A DNA stretch of 32,500 nucleotides, from contig JASVEC010000140.1 in the NCBI GenBank assembly GCA_030770535.1, positions 1 to 32,500 on the forward strand, in the 5' to 3' direction. The notes under the pieces were generated by a model that had not been told where the DNA came from, ran no database searches, and saw only the letters and a program-made list of their open reading frames with translations. Position 1 is the first letter of the stretch, and each line of letters starts with the position of its first letter. The position numbers and the translations under genes were made by a program. The DNA is from Batkoa obscura. Taxonomy: Eukaryota > Entomophthoromycota > Entomophthoromycetes > Entomophthorales > Batkoaceae. Below, piece by piece: positions 8,775 to 20,379 of the stretch.

Positions 8775-9702
8775 AAATATTTCAGCTTTTATTTTATAAC
8801 AAGTATAGCCTTAAATAAAACTTTTACTAAAAGGCTTTTTAAAATGATTTATAATAATAAAATAATATTTATAAAATTTATAAATTTATGACTCAACTAT
8901 AAAACAATACTATGATTAAATTAAAGTTGAAATACTTAGCTTTTCATTTTTAAGACTTAAAATATTAATTTTCATTTCAAGTTTTTATTAGTTTAAGCTA
9001 TTGCCATAAAACAAATTAATTATAAATAAATAAAACCATTGTAGTTAAATATAACTTATATTTTAAATTAACATAAGCTTGTTTTATATATTTTTTATTG
9101 AAAATATGGCAGTAGTTATATTGATACAATTTTATTTATTTATCATCTTTAAATTATTATCAGTATAAAACTAAAAAAAATACTTTTATATATTCATTTT
9201 AACTATATTTTTGTTTTTAGAATATTTGTAAATTAATAATACACAAAAAATAATATATGTAATTATATAATAAATATGTTATGTTTTTTAATTATAAAAG
9301 ATATTATTAAAATTAATTAAAATTAATTAAAATAATTAACAATAGAAATTGACAAAAAACCATTATAAGTTTTATAATTAACCAATAAAATAATAATCAG
9401 TTAGCATTATTCCTAGCAACTTGTTTTTTATTTTCACAGCATTTATACAGTTAATAGTATTATTATAATAAATTTAACTTAATTTAAAATGAAAAACAAA
9501 AGCTTTCATTTAAAAAAAATTATTAGCCAATAGTTGCTAAAATATAAAAATATAAAAGATTTTAGACTTATCTTATACAAACTAAATTGTTATTTTTTGA
9601 AAATATTAAAGCACATTTAAAATAATATAATAAACTATATAATCTGTTTAATAAACATGTTTCAAAAGTATTATAAAGGTGAAAATATTAAAAATAATAT
9701 AT
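8775..9702. other. AT-rich intergenic DNA
   Basis: No gene, RNA or repeat of the window's families recognised. A short AATTAAAATT tandem lies near 9305-9335. Confidence 0.5.
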
Positions 9703-9799
9703 GCGGATGTTTTTTTAGTTTCATCACTTTTTCATTTTTTAAGCGTTGTTTGGATCGAAGATTGTTTAGTAAAATTCTTAAACAAAGAAATACATTCCC
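9703..9799 (+). mobile_element. MITE family A, copy A12
   Basis: GCGGATGTTTTTTTAG to ACATTCCC, with an ATAT target duplication. Confidence 0.85.
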
Positions 9800-10131
9800 A
9801 TATTATTTTTAACATTATAAAATAACTACTTTTAGTTTTAGTTTTTTAATTTATTTTTCAAGCAAGTTAAAAAAAAATAAACAAAGTGGAAAAAGTTTAT
9901 AATAAACATTTATAGCTTTTGGGTTTTCTTACAAGTATTATTATTTAGTGCACAGATTTGTCTAATTAGCATACAGCATATTATTTTGAAAAGGTATCTT
10001 TTAATTAGCGTTTTAGCTAATAAAAACACTTAAAAACAAAGCATTTTGAATTCTGATTGGCTTTATTTTTTCACTTAAAGTATGACTAAAATATGCTACA
10101 TACTATCTAAAAGTTCTTTTAATATATATAT
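9800..10131. other. AT-rich intergenic DNA
   Basis: Nothing recognisable; slightly less AT-rich than the surrounding repeats. Confidence 0.45.
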
Positions 10132-10230
10132 GGGGGGATTTATTTATATATTTAAGAATTTTACTAACAATTTTTCCGCTCAAATAGCGTTTAAAAATGA
10201 AAAAAGCAATGAAACCAAAAAAAATGCCCC
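10132..10230 (-). mobile_element. MITE family A, copy A13
   Basis: GGGGGGATTTATTTAT to AAATGCCCC; the target duplication is unclear (TATAT versus TAATA). Confidence 0.8.
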
Positions 10231-10436
10231 TAATATACGCTTGTGTGGATTGGGATTATAAATGAATTAAATTTTTGAAAATATTAACACTGTTAAATAA
10301 TATACTGTTTAAATTTTATATTAGTATTAGTAATAATTTTTTAGTTTTCGTTTCCATTTTTATTAACATATATTTTAGTACTCTATTTAAAACTCACATT
10401 TATCAATTATGGTATATTATATAAGCTATAAGGATA

Positions 10437-11670
10437 GAGTTCCAGATAGGGATCTATTTTCATATTTAAACAAATCAATTAATAAATCGATTTTAAAATT
10501 AAATTTTATCAAAATTTTTATCATAAAAGTAACTAATTTTAGGACGATTTTTTAATAAATCTATAATTAAACTTTTTTAAGATATATTTAGCTTTTCAAG
10601 TCTTTTTTCTAACATTTTTCAAAATTAGTATAAATGTATTTATATTAAAATTAGTAAACATTTTAAAGTGGTTTATAGTTTTATAATATACTTAAAATAT
10701 CTTAAAAAAACAACATCCCCCTAATAATCTAATCTGATATGATAATAACTTTTATCAATATTAGTTTAAACAAATAGCATCCATCAGAAAACTGGGGACA
10801 TTTATTAACAGTAATAATAAAATAAATTTTGTTTTTTTGTAAATATTAGTTATTGGCTAAAACTACACACTTAACTTTTTTTAATCTTGTTTTTATCAAT
10901 ATGTAAATGAAAATGAGTTTGTCTTGTTAATTTTTACTTGGTTTGTTTCATACTAACTATCATATTTTGTGTATAATTTTAGCCAAAAATATATCATTTA
11001 ATGTGGAACAAAGTATTATATAGCCAAGCTTTTTCAAATTTATCAAGTTTTACACAATCATAAGCATAAACTATAACGTTCTAAAATCCATTATTCTATT
11101 AGATGGCTGTTTTTGTTACCTAACTTACATTAATATGTAAACAAGTTTTAGTAATTGTTATTTAGAAGTATAAATGAATATAAAATCATGTAGTTAATTA
11201 TTAAGTTTAAGTTTACAAGTATTTTAATTTAAAAAATCTCTTTTTAATTTTTATTAATGAAATGTATGTTGCGCCGTTTACTAACGACTTAGGTTTATTA
11301 AGTTTATAGTTATAAATATTTTCTAACAAGAGCTTGTATATAAAAGATATAAGTTTTTATGTAAGGGCTTTATTAATACTAAACTTTGGGCCAATTGGTA
11401 ACCGACTTTATCAGTTTTAATCCCAAGTCCCTAATTCAAACATTGTTGATTGTAAAAAGTTTAATAAATCAATCAAATAGATAGCCCTATAATGTATAGA
11501 AATTTTAATACTTGTTTGTTTGGTTTGCAGTAGTGTTATTACTTATACTAAATTATTTGACTTTAAACCGTTAAAATTTACCTTTTAATTTTTGGCTGTC
11601 AAATTCGTCCCTTTTAAAGTTTGTCCCAAATATATAACTCTGTTTCAAGAATCAATCCTATCTGGAACTC
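10437..11670. mobile_element. Possible unclassified transposon bounded by a 14-bp inverted repeat
   Basis: GAGTTCCAGATAGG at 10437-10450 is exactly inverted at 11657-11670 (CCTATCTGGAACTC). A perfect GC-containing 14-bp inverted pair 1.2 kb apart is unlikely by chance in such AT-rich DNA. I see no clear target duplication and no coding region between the arms, so the call is tentative. The enclosed sequence has no A or B copies. Confidence 0.35.
11388..11450 (+). repeat. tRNA-like patch, possible SINE head
   Basis: GGGCCAATTGGTAACCG resembles a pol III A box (tRNA D-arm region), and about 35 bases later CTAATTCAAACATTG resembles a B box / T-arm. No acceptor stem closes, so it is not a tRNA gene. 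It may be the tRNA-derived head of an old SINE; no second copy was seen in the window. Confidence 0.3.
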
Positions 11671-12289
11671 CGCGCCTCTAACTATACAAAATAATCAAAT
11701 TTTATACTTAAAATAATATTTTTTATAATTTTAACTTCATAATAAAAAGTTATCTGACTTTTTAACTTTAGAGATGTTAATTTTTTATGACTATTTTTTA
11801 TTTAGTGCATTTATTTTGTTTTATAAAACAAAGTAATTTTAAAACCAATAGAACTTAGCTATCTATTTTAAGGATGTGTAAAGTTATTGTCAAAATTTAT
11901 TAAGATTTTAATACAATGTTTATATCAAATTTAGAAAAATTTCAACATAGACATAGGATTGATTTTGTTAATGTTTATTTATAAATTATACTAAATAAAA
12001 TTTCCTTGACGAAGATTATTTCAATTGAACCAGTGATTTGATTAAAATACATATGGTTTTTTTAAAAGTTGTTCAACTGAGATTCGAATTAAGTTATTTT
12101 TAATAATTATGCTATTACTAAAGTTGATTAACATTAGAATTTAAAATTTTAGAACAAATTAGTTTTTTGATTAAAAAACAAAACATAATTTATTAATTAT
12201 TTTGGATCATATAAATCATATAGTATAAAATAGAAAATCGTTTTATCAATAAAAAAAGTTGATAAAATGAACCAATACTTAGATAGAAA

Positions 12290-13600
12290 TCATAATGAAG
12301 AATAGATTAGACACCACAATTGAATCAGATGGACACCTGAAGGAAATAATGAAAGCAATAAAAAAGATTCTCAAGATGGTATTATTAGGCAATTAAACTA
12401 TTCTCATAATTAATTTTTAGTAAAATTTTTAGATAAATCAACTAAAGACAAGGTTAAAGGATTCTTAGGTGCTTATTTTGCTGTTAGACCCAGAATGGTG
12501 TATTTAATAAAACCAATAAATGGAACTTTTATTGATTTAAGTCCAACTCATTCTTAAAAAAAAATTTACCAAAAAAGTGCAGAAAGACATGAAATAATGA
12601 ATTATACTTGGTGAATTCCAAAGGGTTTAATATTGAAAAAGCAAAATCAATGTTATCATAAAACCCAACCACAGAACCTAAAAAAATCAATGGAAAAGAA
12701 AATCAAAAGCGGAAACTATTGGATATGAAATCCTGAATAGTATAATAATCATTGAAAAAGGAGCTGGTCACAAAATCAGATACTAAAAATAATAAATATA
12801 GTGGCTTAAAGTTTCTTGTAAAAAGAGCATAAAGTGAAAATCACAATTATAAAGATTTAAGCCACAAAACAAAGATAATATAAAAAACAAGATAAAGAAT
12901 TGTAGGACTATATTTATAAGTGCATTGCTAATAAAAATGATAACTAGCCTTATGATAATAAAAGATAAGTTGGATTAAGCGTGGGAGAAAATCATCAGCA
13001 TTAACAATAGAATAGGCCAAATTAAAAACCAAATAGATGTTTATAGTTATAAAGAAAAAGGCAAAATAATAATTTTAATTTCTGAATCTACAAATGCCAG
13101 TGTATAAATCAATATTTGTGGCACTTTCAGAATCAAAAATAGAACATCATAGTAAATTAATTGATAAATCAAAAACTATCAGATCAAATAAAGATGAATT
13201 TCAATAATTTTATGAATTGGTTAATTATTAAAATGATAGAAAAAGTGTGCTACATTTTTGATAATGCTAGATAGAATACTTAATTTAAATGAAGGATTAG
13301 AAAAAAAGATGAACATAACATCCCGGAGTCTACACAGTATTATAGTTGCCTCTCATACATAGTCAATCCCCTTTTAAATTCTGTGGGATTATATTTTAAT
13401 GCACTTAAAGTTAGGGTAATAAATACAAATTATAGCTCCAAACCAAAAGATAATTTTAAAAACATTCTTCAAGCCGAAAAAGAAGCTGGAAGTGAAGAAC
13501 ATTGCCCAAATTATTTTAAACAAACATACAAAAAAGTTTGTTTCTTCATGTAGTGATGGGTATAACATTTTGTGGTAATGTTTATGATCCGATAGAATCA
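12290..13600 (+). pseudogene. Tc1/mariner-like transposase remnant in D1
   Basis: Many stops and frame changes. The best readable part is near 13340-13555: SYIVNPLLNSVGLYFNALK resembles the conserved C-terminal block of IS630/Tc1 (DDE_3) transposases, where the consensus is roughly YSPxLNPIExxFxxLK, preceded near 13255 by a F-D-N segment that could be the second catalytic aspartate. Further upstream, near 12455-12540, an open piece reads KVKGFLGAYFAVRPRM, which I do not recognise. The enzyme would cut and paste the element by DDE chemistry. The assignment rests on a short motif and the long inverted ends. The 70-codon minus-strand open frame at 13389-13601 is a shadow. Confidence 0.55.
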
Positions 13601-13622
13601 AATTAAAAAAATAAACTAAAAT

Positions 13623-13723
13623 GGGGATGTTTTTTTTGGTTTCATCACTTTTTCGATTCTTTAAGCGCTATTTGAGTGGAAAGATTGTTAGTAAGATCCT
13701 TTTAAACAAAAAAATACATCCTC
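13623..13723 (+). mobile_element. MITE family A, copy A14, inside D1
   Basis: GGGGATGTTTTTTTTGG to ACATCCTC with a perfect AAAT target duplication (13619-13622 and 13724-13727), which is direct evidence of a 4-bp duplication. The only A copy between 10231 and 17257. Confidence 0.92.
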
Positions 13724-13910
13724 AAATTAAGCCGCTAAACAATATTTATATGGTAAATAAATAAATGTAAAAAAATATTGTAAGTTTTTTGTATTAATAT
13801 AACATGCCTTATCTGATTATTATTATTTTAAAATACCAATTGATTCGAATCTCAGTTGAACAATTAAAAAAACCATCTGTATTTCAATCAAATCACTGAT
13901 TCAATTAAAA

Positions 13911-14320
13911 ATAGCAAACTTTGACTAAAGTTTTGTATGCCCAATTAATCCAAACAGCTATGGGTTTAAAATAATGCTTTTGAATTTAGCTGGACTCGTT
14001 AATAAAGTAATTTTATAAGAAAGTAAGATTTGTCCAACTAATTGTATTTTTGCTATCTAAAATGTTTTCAAAATCTACCACCACCTTGTATAAATTTTTA
14101 CATAACTTAAAGCATAAAATTTACATAAATAATGATTCTGTCAAAAAATAAATTCGACACCTAAACATTGTATTTTTACTATTAAAACTGTTCACAAAAA
14201 TTTATCTAGTATAATTTTTGGTATAATAAAAAGCAAGAAAATTAGAGAAAGTCATTAAAAATCGCGCTTTACACTACTCTTAAAATTTGATTCTAAGCAC
14301 CAAAAGTTTAATTTTGGGCC
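13911..14320. other. AT-rich intergenic DNA
   Basis: No gene recognised. Separates the two Tc1/mariner relics. Confidence 0.45.
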
Positions 14321-15996
14321 AGCTCAAAGTTTTAGAAAACTGGATGTTTCAAAAAGAGCAGTTCAATTTTAAATTATGTTATTTTCTATTAAAACCATTA
14401 GACTATTTGGGTTGGTAAAACGGAGCATAAGCACTGATAAAAATACGACTATTGATGCATATGCTGTTTATTAACTTAAGGGTCTGTCCTGATGAAGATT
14501 AAAAGAAATATTAAAAAAGTGGATATATAACCAAGCTATAAGTTTAACCAATCAGGTAAGAAATATTCAGGGAGCTTCAAACAATTACAATATTAAATTA
14601 AGTTCAAATAACTTTTACTTTAAATAAGTTAAATAATCAAAAAGGAAGAATTGTATAGAAATTAAAAGATACAATATAAAATCAATGAGGTTGGTGATAA
14701 AACCACCAACAAAGAAAAGAAAAGGAAAGCAATTTATAGCTAGTGTAAATAAAAAGGTTAAGAAAGCTTCCATGTAATAAATTTCAAAACTATTGCAAAT
14801 AAACAAAACCACAAATATTTAACTATTGAAATGAAAAATCAGCTAATAAATGAATGTAAATACAGAAAAGGTATAGGATAATGAATTGCTAGAAAGTTAG
14901 AATATAAGTAAAATCGATTTTATACTCTGTTAGAAAGGAATTTGATAAGTTAAAGGGTGAGCTCAAAAAAAACACTGAAGATACTGAAGAAACAAAAAGA
15001 GACAAAATTATAGGTTTAAAGAAAAACAATTTTTTATGAAATTGAAAAATGCGGACATGGTTCAAAAACTGCAAAGGGTTTAACAAAGTTAGTTGGTAAA
15101 TGAAAGGAAGGGTTTGTTAAGTATTTCAGTTTCAGCAGTTCAAAGAGAGCTCTTAGAAAACACGATTTATCATACATGTGGAAAAAAGTATCGTCTGTTC
15201 CAAAATCGTGGAATGACCCAAAAATATTTCAAGAGCTGAATTTGTAAAGGATTTTATCAAACTATATGATACAAACCATTTTTATATAGATGAAGTTAGT
15301 TGGAATTGTTTCAACACAGATTTAACTTATGAATATAGTTATACTTTAAAAAGATATAAAGCTAGTAGAATAATAAAAACTCCAAAAGAACTTATTTGTT
15401 TGATTGTGTACTGTCTGTCTCAGTAATTCAGGAAAACTTGCTAAATCATGCTTATTAACAAAACAGGTAAGTAATAGAAAAGTTAAAACAGTAAATAAAT
15501 ACTCATTAATATATTTAAATATTGATTTTGTGCTTTAAATAATACTGAACTTATTTGATAAATTAAAAAATAATACTATTATTGCTAAAAGGTTATCCTT
15601 TTCTATATATGCTCTGCTGCTCTATTCTTAAACCCAATTCCACTTTTTTTCAATTATATTAAAAATTATATAAAGCATATTGGGGTTTTAAACAGAGATG
15701 ATGAGCTCTTATTAATACTATTATGGAGAAAAGAATTTAAATTCATACCAACCCAACCTTTTAAAAGTCAAATCTTTTATTATAAAACCAACTTTTATGG
15801 TTTGTTGCTTAGAACAAGTTATAGCTGGGACCAACGCTTAAAGATCTAGATAATGTTTAACTATTTCAAATAAGATGAATCTTATTTTAACATACATTTA
15901 ATATTTAAGGGTCAACTTCAAAAAATGAAATTTTAGCTTTAGCTTTAAAATAAGATTTTTTGAAATTAGCCCAGTTTTCTATAAAACTTTGAAAGC
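14321..15996 (+). mobile_element. Possible second Tc1/mariner-like transposon D2
   Basis: Bounded by a weaker inverted pair: 14321-14343 (AGCTCAAAGTTTTAGAAAAC) and the reverse complement of 15971-15996. Similarity continues irregularly for about 25 bp inward. The interior holds N-terminal and first-catalytic-residue parts of a transposase. True ends may lie outside these arms. Confidence 0.4.
14930..15423 (+). pseudogene. Tc1/mariner-like transposase remnant in D2
   Basis: A broken coding region. The last ~63 codons (about 15235-15423) are open and read EFVKDFIKLYDTNHFYIDE, then a serine, tryptophan and asparagine, matching the first DDE aspartate block of IS630/Tc1 (DDE_3) enzymes, with that aspartate codon at 15289-15291. 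Upstream, around 15150-15235, KHDLSYMWKKVSSVPKSWND resembles the linker between the DNA-binding HTH part and the catalytic core (compare KxxxSxKKVxxxPxERN). At least one frameshift lies near 15230, and stops lie further upstream. D2 preserves the front half of a transposase and D1 the back half, so they may belong to one family. The minus-strand open frames at 14615-14812 and 14889-15086 are shadows. Confidence 0.6.
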
Positions 15997-17257
15997 AATG
16001 GAATTTTTTTAAAGACCTCTCTTTCAGTTTCTTAGCTATTTGTTACAATAAGTAGGAATCAACTTTATATAAAGTTGGCTGGATTCTATTAAAAATACGA
16101 TTTGTTTTACTTTTGTATTTACTATCTAAAAGTTTAAAACTCTATTTAAAGTGAATTTTTAATAATAAATAAAAATCAGATTTATATGTTGAATGGTGGA
16201 TTTTGTTAATAATAAGATTTGTCTTTTGCACCTTATAATAAATATACCTTAAATTAATCATGTATTAAAAATGCTAGTTTTTTATAAGTATATTTATAAT
16301 TAATGATATTTATATATTTCATTTGTTAATGGTTTTGAATTGTTTTAACTTTATTTCAAATTCAAATTAAACATTTAGATCATTATAAATTATATTTAAA
16401 TATGTATTAACTCTCCTTTTATGTAATGGATATTTGACTTTTTATAAAAAAGTATAATAAGATTTAATTACAAAAATATATATCGTAATAGACTTTTAAG
16501 TTAATAAACAGTACACATACTTGTTGATAATCATTTTTTTTATTAACAGGGTACTTTTATTAAATTTTGGCTCATTTAAACTAATTTTAAAAGCATTGAC
16601 TAAGCCAAATAGCTATTGTTTTAATTTTGATTTTTTACAGGTATACTAATCAATATTCTAATAATAATACGTATAGATATTATTTCCTAGTGAAGTGTTG
16701 AAAGTTTTTATCTTTACATTAATAAAACACGTTTTGTTAACGCAAAAAAAACTAGTTTAACCTATTTGGGCTAGATTTTTCAGCTTTTAATTAAAACTTA
16801 ACTGATAATTATTTTATATAAACGTTTACCTCAATAAAATCGTACATCTCCAAAATATTCTTCTGATATAATATACTTTTTTATATATGTTTGTAATCTA
16901 ATAATTTTTTTAATATTTACATTTTCTATTTAGAAAATAACTAGACAGTTTAAAGTTCATACAATTGTTAAAAAAAATACCATCTAAAGTTGTTTTATTA
17001 AAAACTGTTAATAAATTTTATTAACTTTGAATTTAAAAGTTTACATCAAAGCAATAATGTAATAAAAAATGAAGAATAAAAATATTTTTGGATAATAAAT
17101 AGAGTTTGTTTTTGATTGCTTTTATATCTTTTATAATATTAAGGTTTGCCCAGAAAAAGTAAATGTGTTATATAATAACTATAGCTTTAAATTTAAGGTT
17201 TTTGAAAAAGCAAGCAAAGTTAAGATGTTTATTATTATTCTCAAGAACGATATATAT
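15997..17257. other. Long AT-rich intergenic stretch
   Basis: About 1.26 kb with no gene, RNA or known repeat that I can support. It belongs to the A-poor block. Confidence 0.5.
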
Positions 17258-17353
17258 GGGGGTGTTTTTTTATTTTATCATTTTTTCCATTTTTTAAGTG
17301 TAATTTGAGAAGAAAAATTATTAGTAGAATTATTGAACAAAAAAATACACCTT
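17258..17353 (+). mobile_element. MITE family A, copy A15
   Basis: GGGGGTGTTTTTTTAT to ACACCTT; the core is moderately decayed. Confidence 0.85.
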
Positions 17354-18036
17354 ATATATAGTAAATATCATAAATTTAAAATTTTGAATTATATTATTTA
17401 AAATTATTTTATAAAATTAATACTTTTTTATTATTTGTATAACTAAATATAAACTATTATCTAAAAGCTAGCTTAATTATTTTAGGAAAACCAAACTAAA
17501 AATCACTAATAATAGTTTTTCCAGAAAAAACCTAAGAGTTTTGTAACTATTTATTATAGCAATAGTTTTTATCAATATTATTATTCTTTTATACAAAGTT
17601 GTTAAGTACACTCTTAGTTGAATAATACAGTAAACATTATAGTCAGCAAAGATTTTATATTTCTATCTAACTAGATAAAGCTATTTATTTTGGATTTTTT
17701 TAAGCTTAGCATACTTTTACCAAGTTATTAATTTATATTTATATTAATACAAAGGATATTTAACCTGGTTGTAATGCTTTACCAAAAGTTTTGTTAAGAA
17801 TATTAAAATAATTTTTAATTTAATATAAAAGGTTTTTGGCTTTTTATATATAAAGTATTTTAAATATATAGTAGTAAAGTATTAAATTAACTTTATTAAA
17901 ATTTAAGGATGTCCGAATTAGTTTTCAGAATTCATCTAAAAATTAACCCAAATTTAAGACTCAAAAGTTAAAATATTCAACTTAAAAAACTTGTTTTAAA
18001 CATCTTAACATTAAACAAAGTAGAAGAATAATATAT
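17354..18036. other. AT-rich intergenic DNA with a C-end-like patch
   Basis: No gene. At 17907-17955, GGATGTCCGAATTAGTTTTC plus AATTAACCCAAATTT resembles the terminus of transposon C and the similar patch near 2277; possibly a very short C derivative. Confidence 0.45.
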
Positions 18037-18090
18037 AGGGATGTATTTTTTTGTTTAAGACTTTTACTAATAAAATTCTATTAAACAAAA
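18036..18090 (-). mobile_element. MITE family A, truncated copy A16
   Basis: AGGGATGTATTTTTTTG through CTTTTACTAA, then the family sequence breaks off. Confidence 0.7.
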
Positions 18091-18376
18091 TTTTTACAGT
18101 ATACTAACTATTTGAAGCATACTTTATAAAATCATCTATAACAATTACTTGTATTAGCTTATACATTATTTTATAGATTTTTGTCGTAATTTGAAATTGT
18201 TAAGTACTTTTGCTTTTTGATGAAAAATTTGTTATGGAATTTTTGAGCAAAGTTTTTAAAATACGAAATATTTAAAAAAAATTATATTTCAATATAATGT
18301 TATATAAAACTAAAAGTAGAAGTTATTAATTAATGATAATAATCTTAACTTAGTTTACTTCAATTAATTGAGATAT

Positions 18377-18472
18377 TGGGATGTATTTTTGTATTTAAGA
18401 GTTTTACTAACAATTTTTCCACTTAAATAGCGCTTAACAGATAGAAAAAATAATGAAACCAAAAACATCTTC
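18377..18472 (-). mobile_element. MITE family A, copy A17
   Basis: TGGGATGTATTTTTG to ACATCTTC, with ATAT on both sides. Confidence 0.85.
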
Positions 18473-18710
18473 ATATTAATCGTTGATTATTATTTTTTAT
18501 AATTAAAATAACTGTTTAAAATTTTAAATTTTGATTTTTTCTTTTTATAAACAAACTTATTAATGTTTTATATTTTTTAAGCTTAGCTTTTTTTAAGTAA
18601 TATTTTCCAAGTAGTAGTTTTTTTTAAAATATTTTGTACTAAATGTTTTTAACAGTGTATTTTTATTTAGGATATTTTTTATATTTAAATTTATATATAT
18701 TTTTAATACT

Positions 18711-19182
18711 TGTGAAAGTTGGTACTCAGTAGTAGAAGTTAAAAGCAGCTCTTAATTGATTAAATTGCCTCCTTGAGTCGAACGGTCTTAGTTTATGTAA
18801 CTAAGATAGACTTAAATGAATAAGAATAATACGTAACAAGCTACGAACTATGTAAAACAAATAGAATAGATAATACTACTGTAAAATCTACGTAAGATAT
18901 TGTCAGAAAGACTTAGTGGTTTTATTAATGGTACGATATCAGGGAATAATTCAATTAAAAAGTATCGAGTTATCATGTTGAAGGATCTCTTTTATACTCC
19001 AATAAGTATGGATATTAAGACGAGAAGATAATATTCTTTGCAATATGAAGTTAGAAATTCTCGCAGCAAATCAAGATAAGAGACTCTGACTTGATTGTAT
19101 TTGAACTTAACTTGAGAACACAGCAACTTAAGTGATTGTTGTGTTATAATCAATCCGAGAGTTAATAAACCAATATTCCACA
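18711..19182 (+). mobile_element. Solo-LTR-like repeat B, copy B6
   Basis: A 472-bp copy whose flanks share TACT immediately outside the TG and CA ends (18707-18710 and 19183-19186), a possible 4-bp target duplication. The 3' part is of the B1/B4/B9 type. Only 22 bp separate it from A18. Confidence 0.65.
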
Positions 19183-19204
19183 TACTGGAACATATATTAT
19201 ATAT

Positions 19205-19303
19205 AGGGGTGTATTTTTTTGTTTAAGAATTTTACTAACAATTTTTCCGCTCAAATAGTGCTTAAAAAATGGAAAAAATAATGAAACCAAAAAAAACACC
19301 CCC
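19205..19303 (-). mobile_element. MITE family A, copy A18
   Basis: AGGGGTGTATTTTTTTG to ACACCCCC. Among the best-preserved copies; ATAT target duplication. Confidence 0.9.
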
Positions 19304-19899
19304 ATATAGCATTTTTAATGTTTAATAAATTAACTTTATTTATAATAAGACTTAATTTATCTTTTTTTTTTTAAATTAATATAAAGCAGTCTAGAACTTA
19401 ATTATAAATTATAAATTTTTATCACTTTGTTTATTACTACCTTATTAAATCAAAACTTTTATATTTTAATAGCTATATTATAAAACCAATATTTGATAAC
19501 AGTTAATTTATTTGATGTTTTTGAAAGCTTTAATTTTCTAGCTGAAAGTTATTATTATATTAGCATAAAACAGCTAAAAATATAATTATAAACCATAATT
19601 AAGCATCCTGCCCAGTTATAATTTTTATTAACAAGTTTTTAATTTTAGTTTAATTTTTTATTAAAATTAAATTATTATCTTATTTATTTATTGTTTATAA
19701 AATATTTTGATTTATTTATTAAAAATATCTTTCAATTATATTTAACAGTTTTTAAAAAATTATTTTATTATCAACTAATCTGTATACTTGAATTATATAA
19801 ATCATATAAATATGAATTTTGTTTTATTAGTAAATATTAATTAAAACCAGTCTAACTAAGCTAATTAGCTTAAAAAAATTAATTAAACAAACAGTATAT
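19304..19899. other. AT-rich intergenic DNA
   Basis: No gene or repeat recognised over about 600 bp. Confidence 0.5.
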
Positions 19900-19996
19900 G
19901 AGGGTGTTTTTTTTTGGCTTCACCACTTTTTCATTTTTAAGCGTCGTTTGAATGGAAAGATTGTTAATAAAACTCTTAAACAAAAAACATACCCTC
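19900..19996 (+). mobile_element. MITE family A, copy A19, abutting transposon C1
   Basis: GAGGGTGTTTTTTTTTG to ATACCCTC. Separated from the first base of C1 only by ATAT (19997-20000), which serves as target duplication for both elements. Confidence 0.88.
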
Positions 19997-20379
19997 ATAT
20001 GGGGGTGTCCGAATTGGTTTCATTTTTTTATCCAATTTTTAAATATTTATATTTTAAAAACTTTGCTTAAAATTCTATAAAAATAAATTCTTTATTAAAA
20101 GCCAAAAGTACCCGACACAGTTTTAAATTATTTTGTTATAATTTATATTGTTAATTAGCGGAATTTTTATCAAATTTAATATAAATTTCTGGATTAGCAA
20201 GGACTTTACTAATATAGCCTGTATAGTGATATTAATCAAAGTTGTAATATGTAAATAAATATATATTTTTATAAAACTTTATTAAAAAATATTTATTGTT
20301 AACTGTTTTACAGCCAACATTGCAGATTTGCTATCAAATAAATAAACTATTTTAGTATTATAATTACATTATCAATATA

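Larger units (their letters stand above)
12019..13910 (+). mobile_element. Degenerate Tc1/mariner-like transposon D1 with ~75-bp inverted ends
   Basis: The arms at 12019-12093 and 13837-13909 are inverted copies of each other (shared CAGTGATTTGATT, then ATGGTTTTTTTAA, then GTTCAACTGAGATTCGAAT). The interior carries transposase remains on the plus strand. MITE A14 is inserted near the right side, so D1 is older than that A copy. Length about 1.9 kb including the ~100-bp MITE, normal for the superfamily. Target duplication not visible. Confidence 0.7.

Noticed and set aside
8670-8891. Open frames starting in MITE A copies (also 6423-6632 and 26309-26539) sharing a CYLSGKIVSKILKQKNTSP-like peptide
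   Set aside because: The peptide is the translation of the conserved MITE core. It has no steady start or stop, and continuation depends on random flanks.
10697-10717. AAAAAAACAACATCCCCC as a further MITE A end
   Set aside because: Only about 18 bp match one A terminus and no core or second end is present, so it was not counted as a copy.
12455-12545. Open piece reading KVKGFLGAYFAVRPRM as a host gene exon
   Set aside because: It lies inside the inverted ends of D1, is surrounded by stops in the same frame, and has no recognised family. Most likely transposase remains.
13389-15086. Minus-strand open frames of 65-70 codons at 13389-13601, 14615-14812 and 14889-15086
   Set aside because: They are phenylalanine/leucine-rich complements of lysine-rich transposase remnants on the plus strand.
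15464-15472. CAGGTAAGT as a splice donor for the D2 transposase
   Set aside because: It matches the consensus, but the open frame already ends at 15424 and no acceptor or downstream coding part was found.
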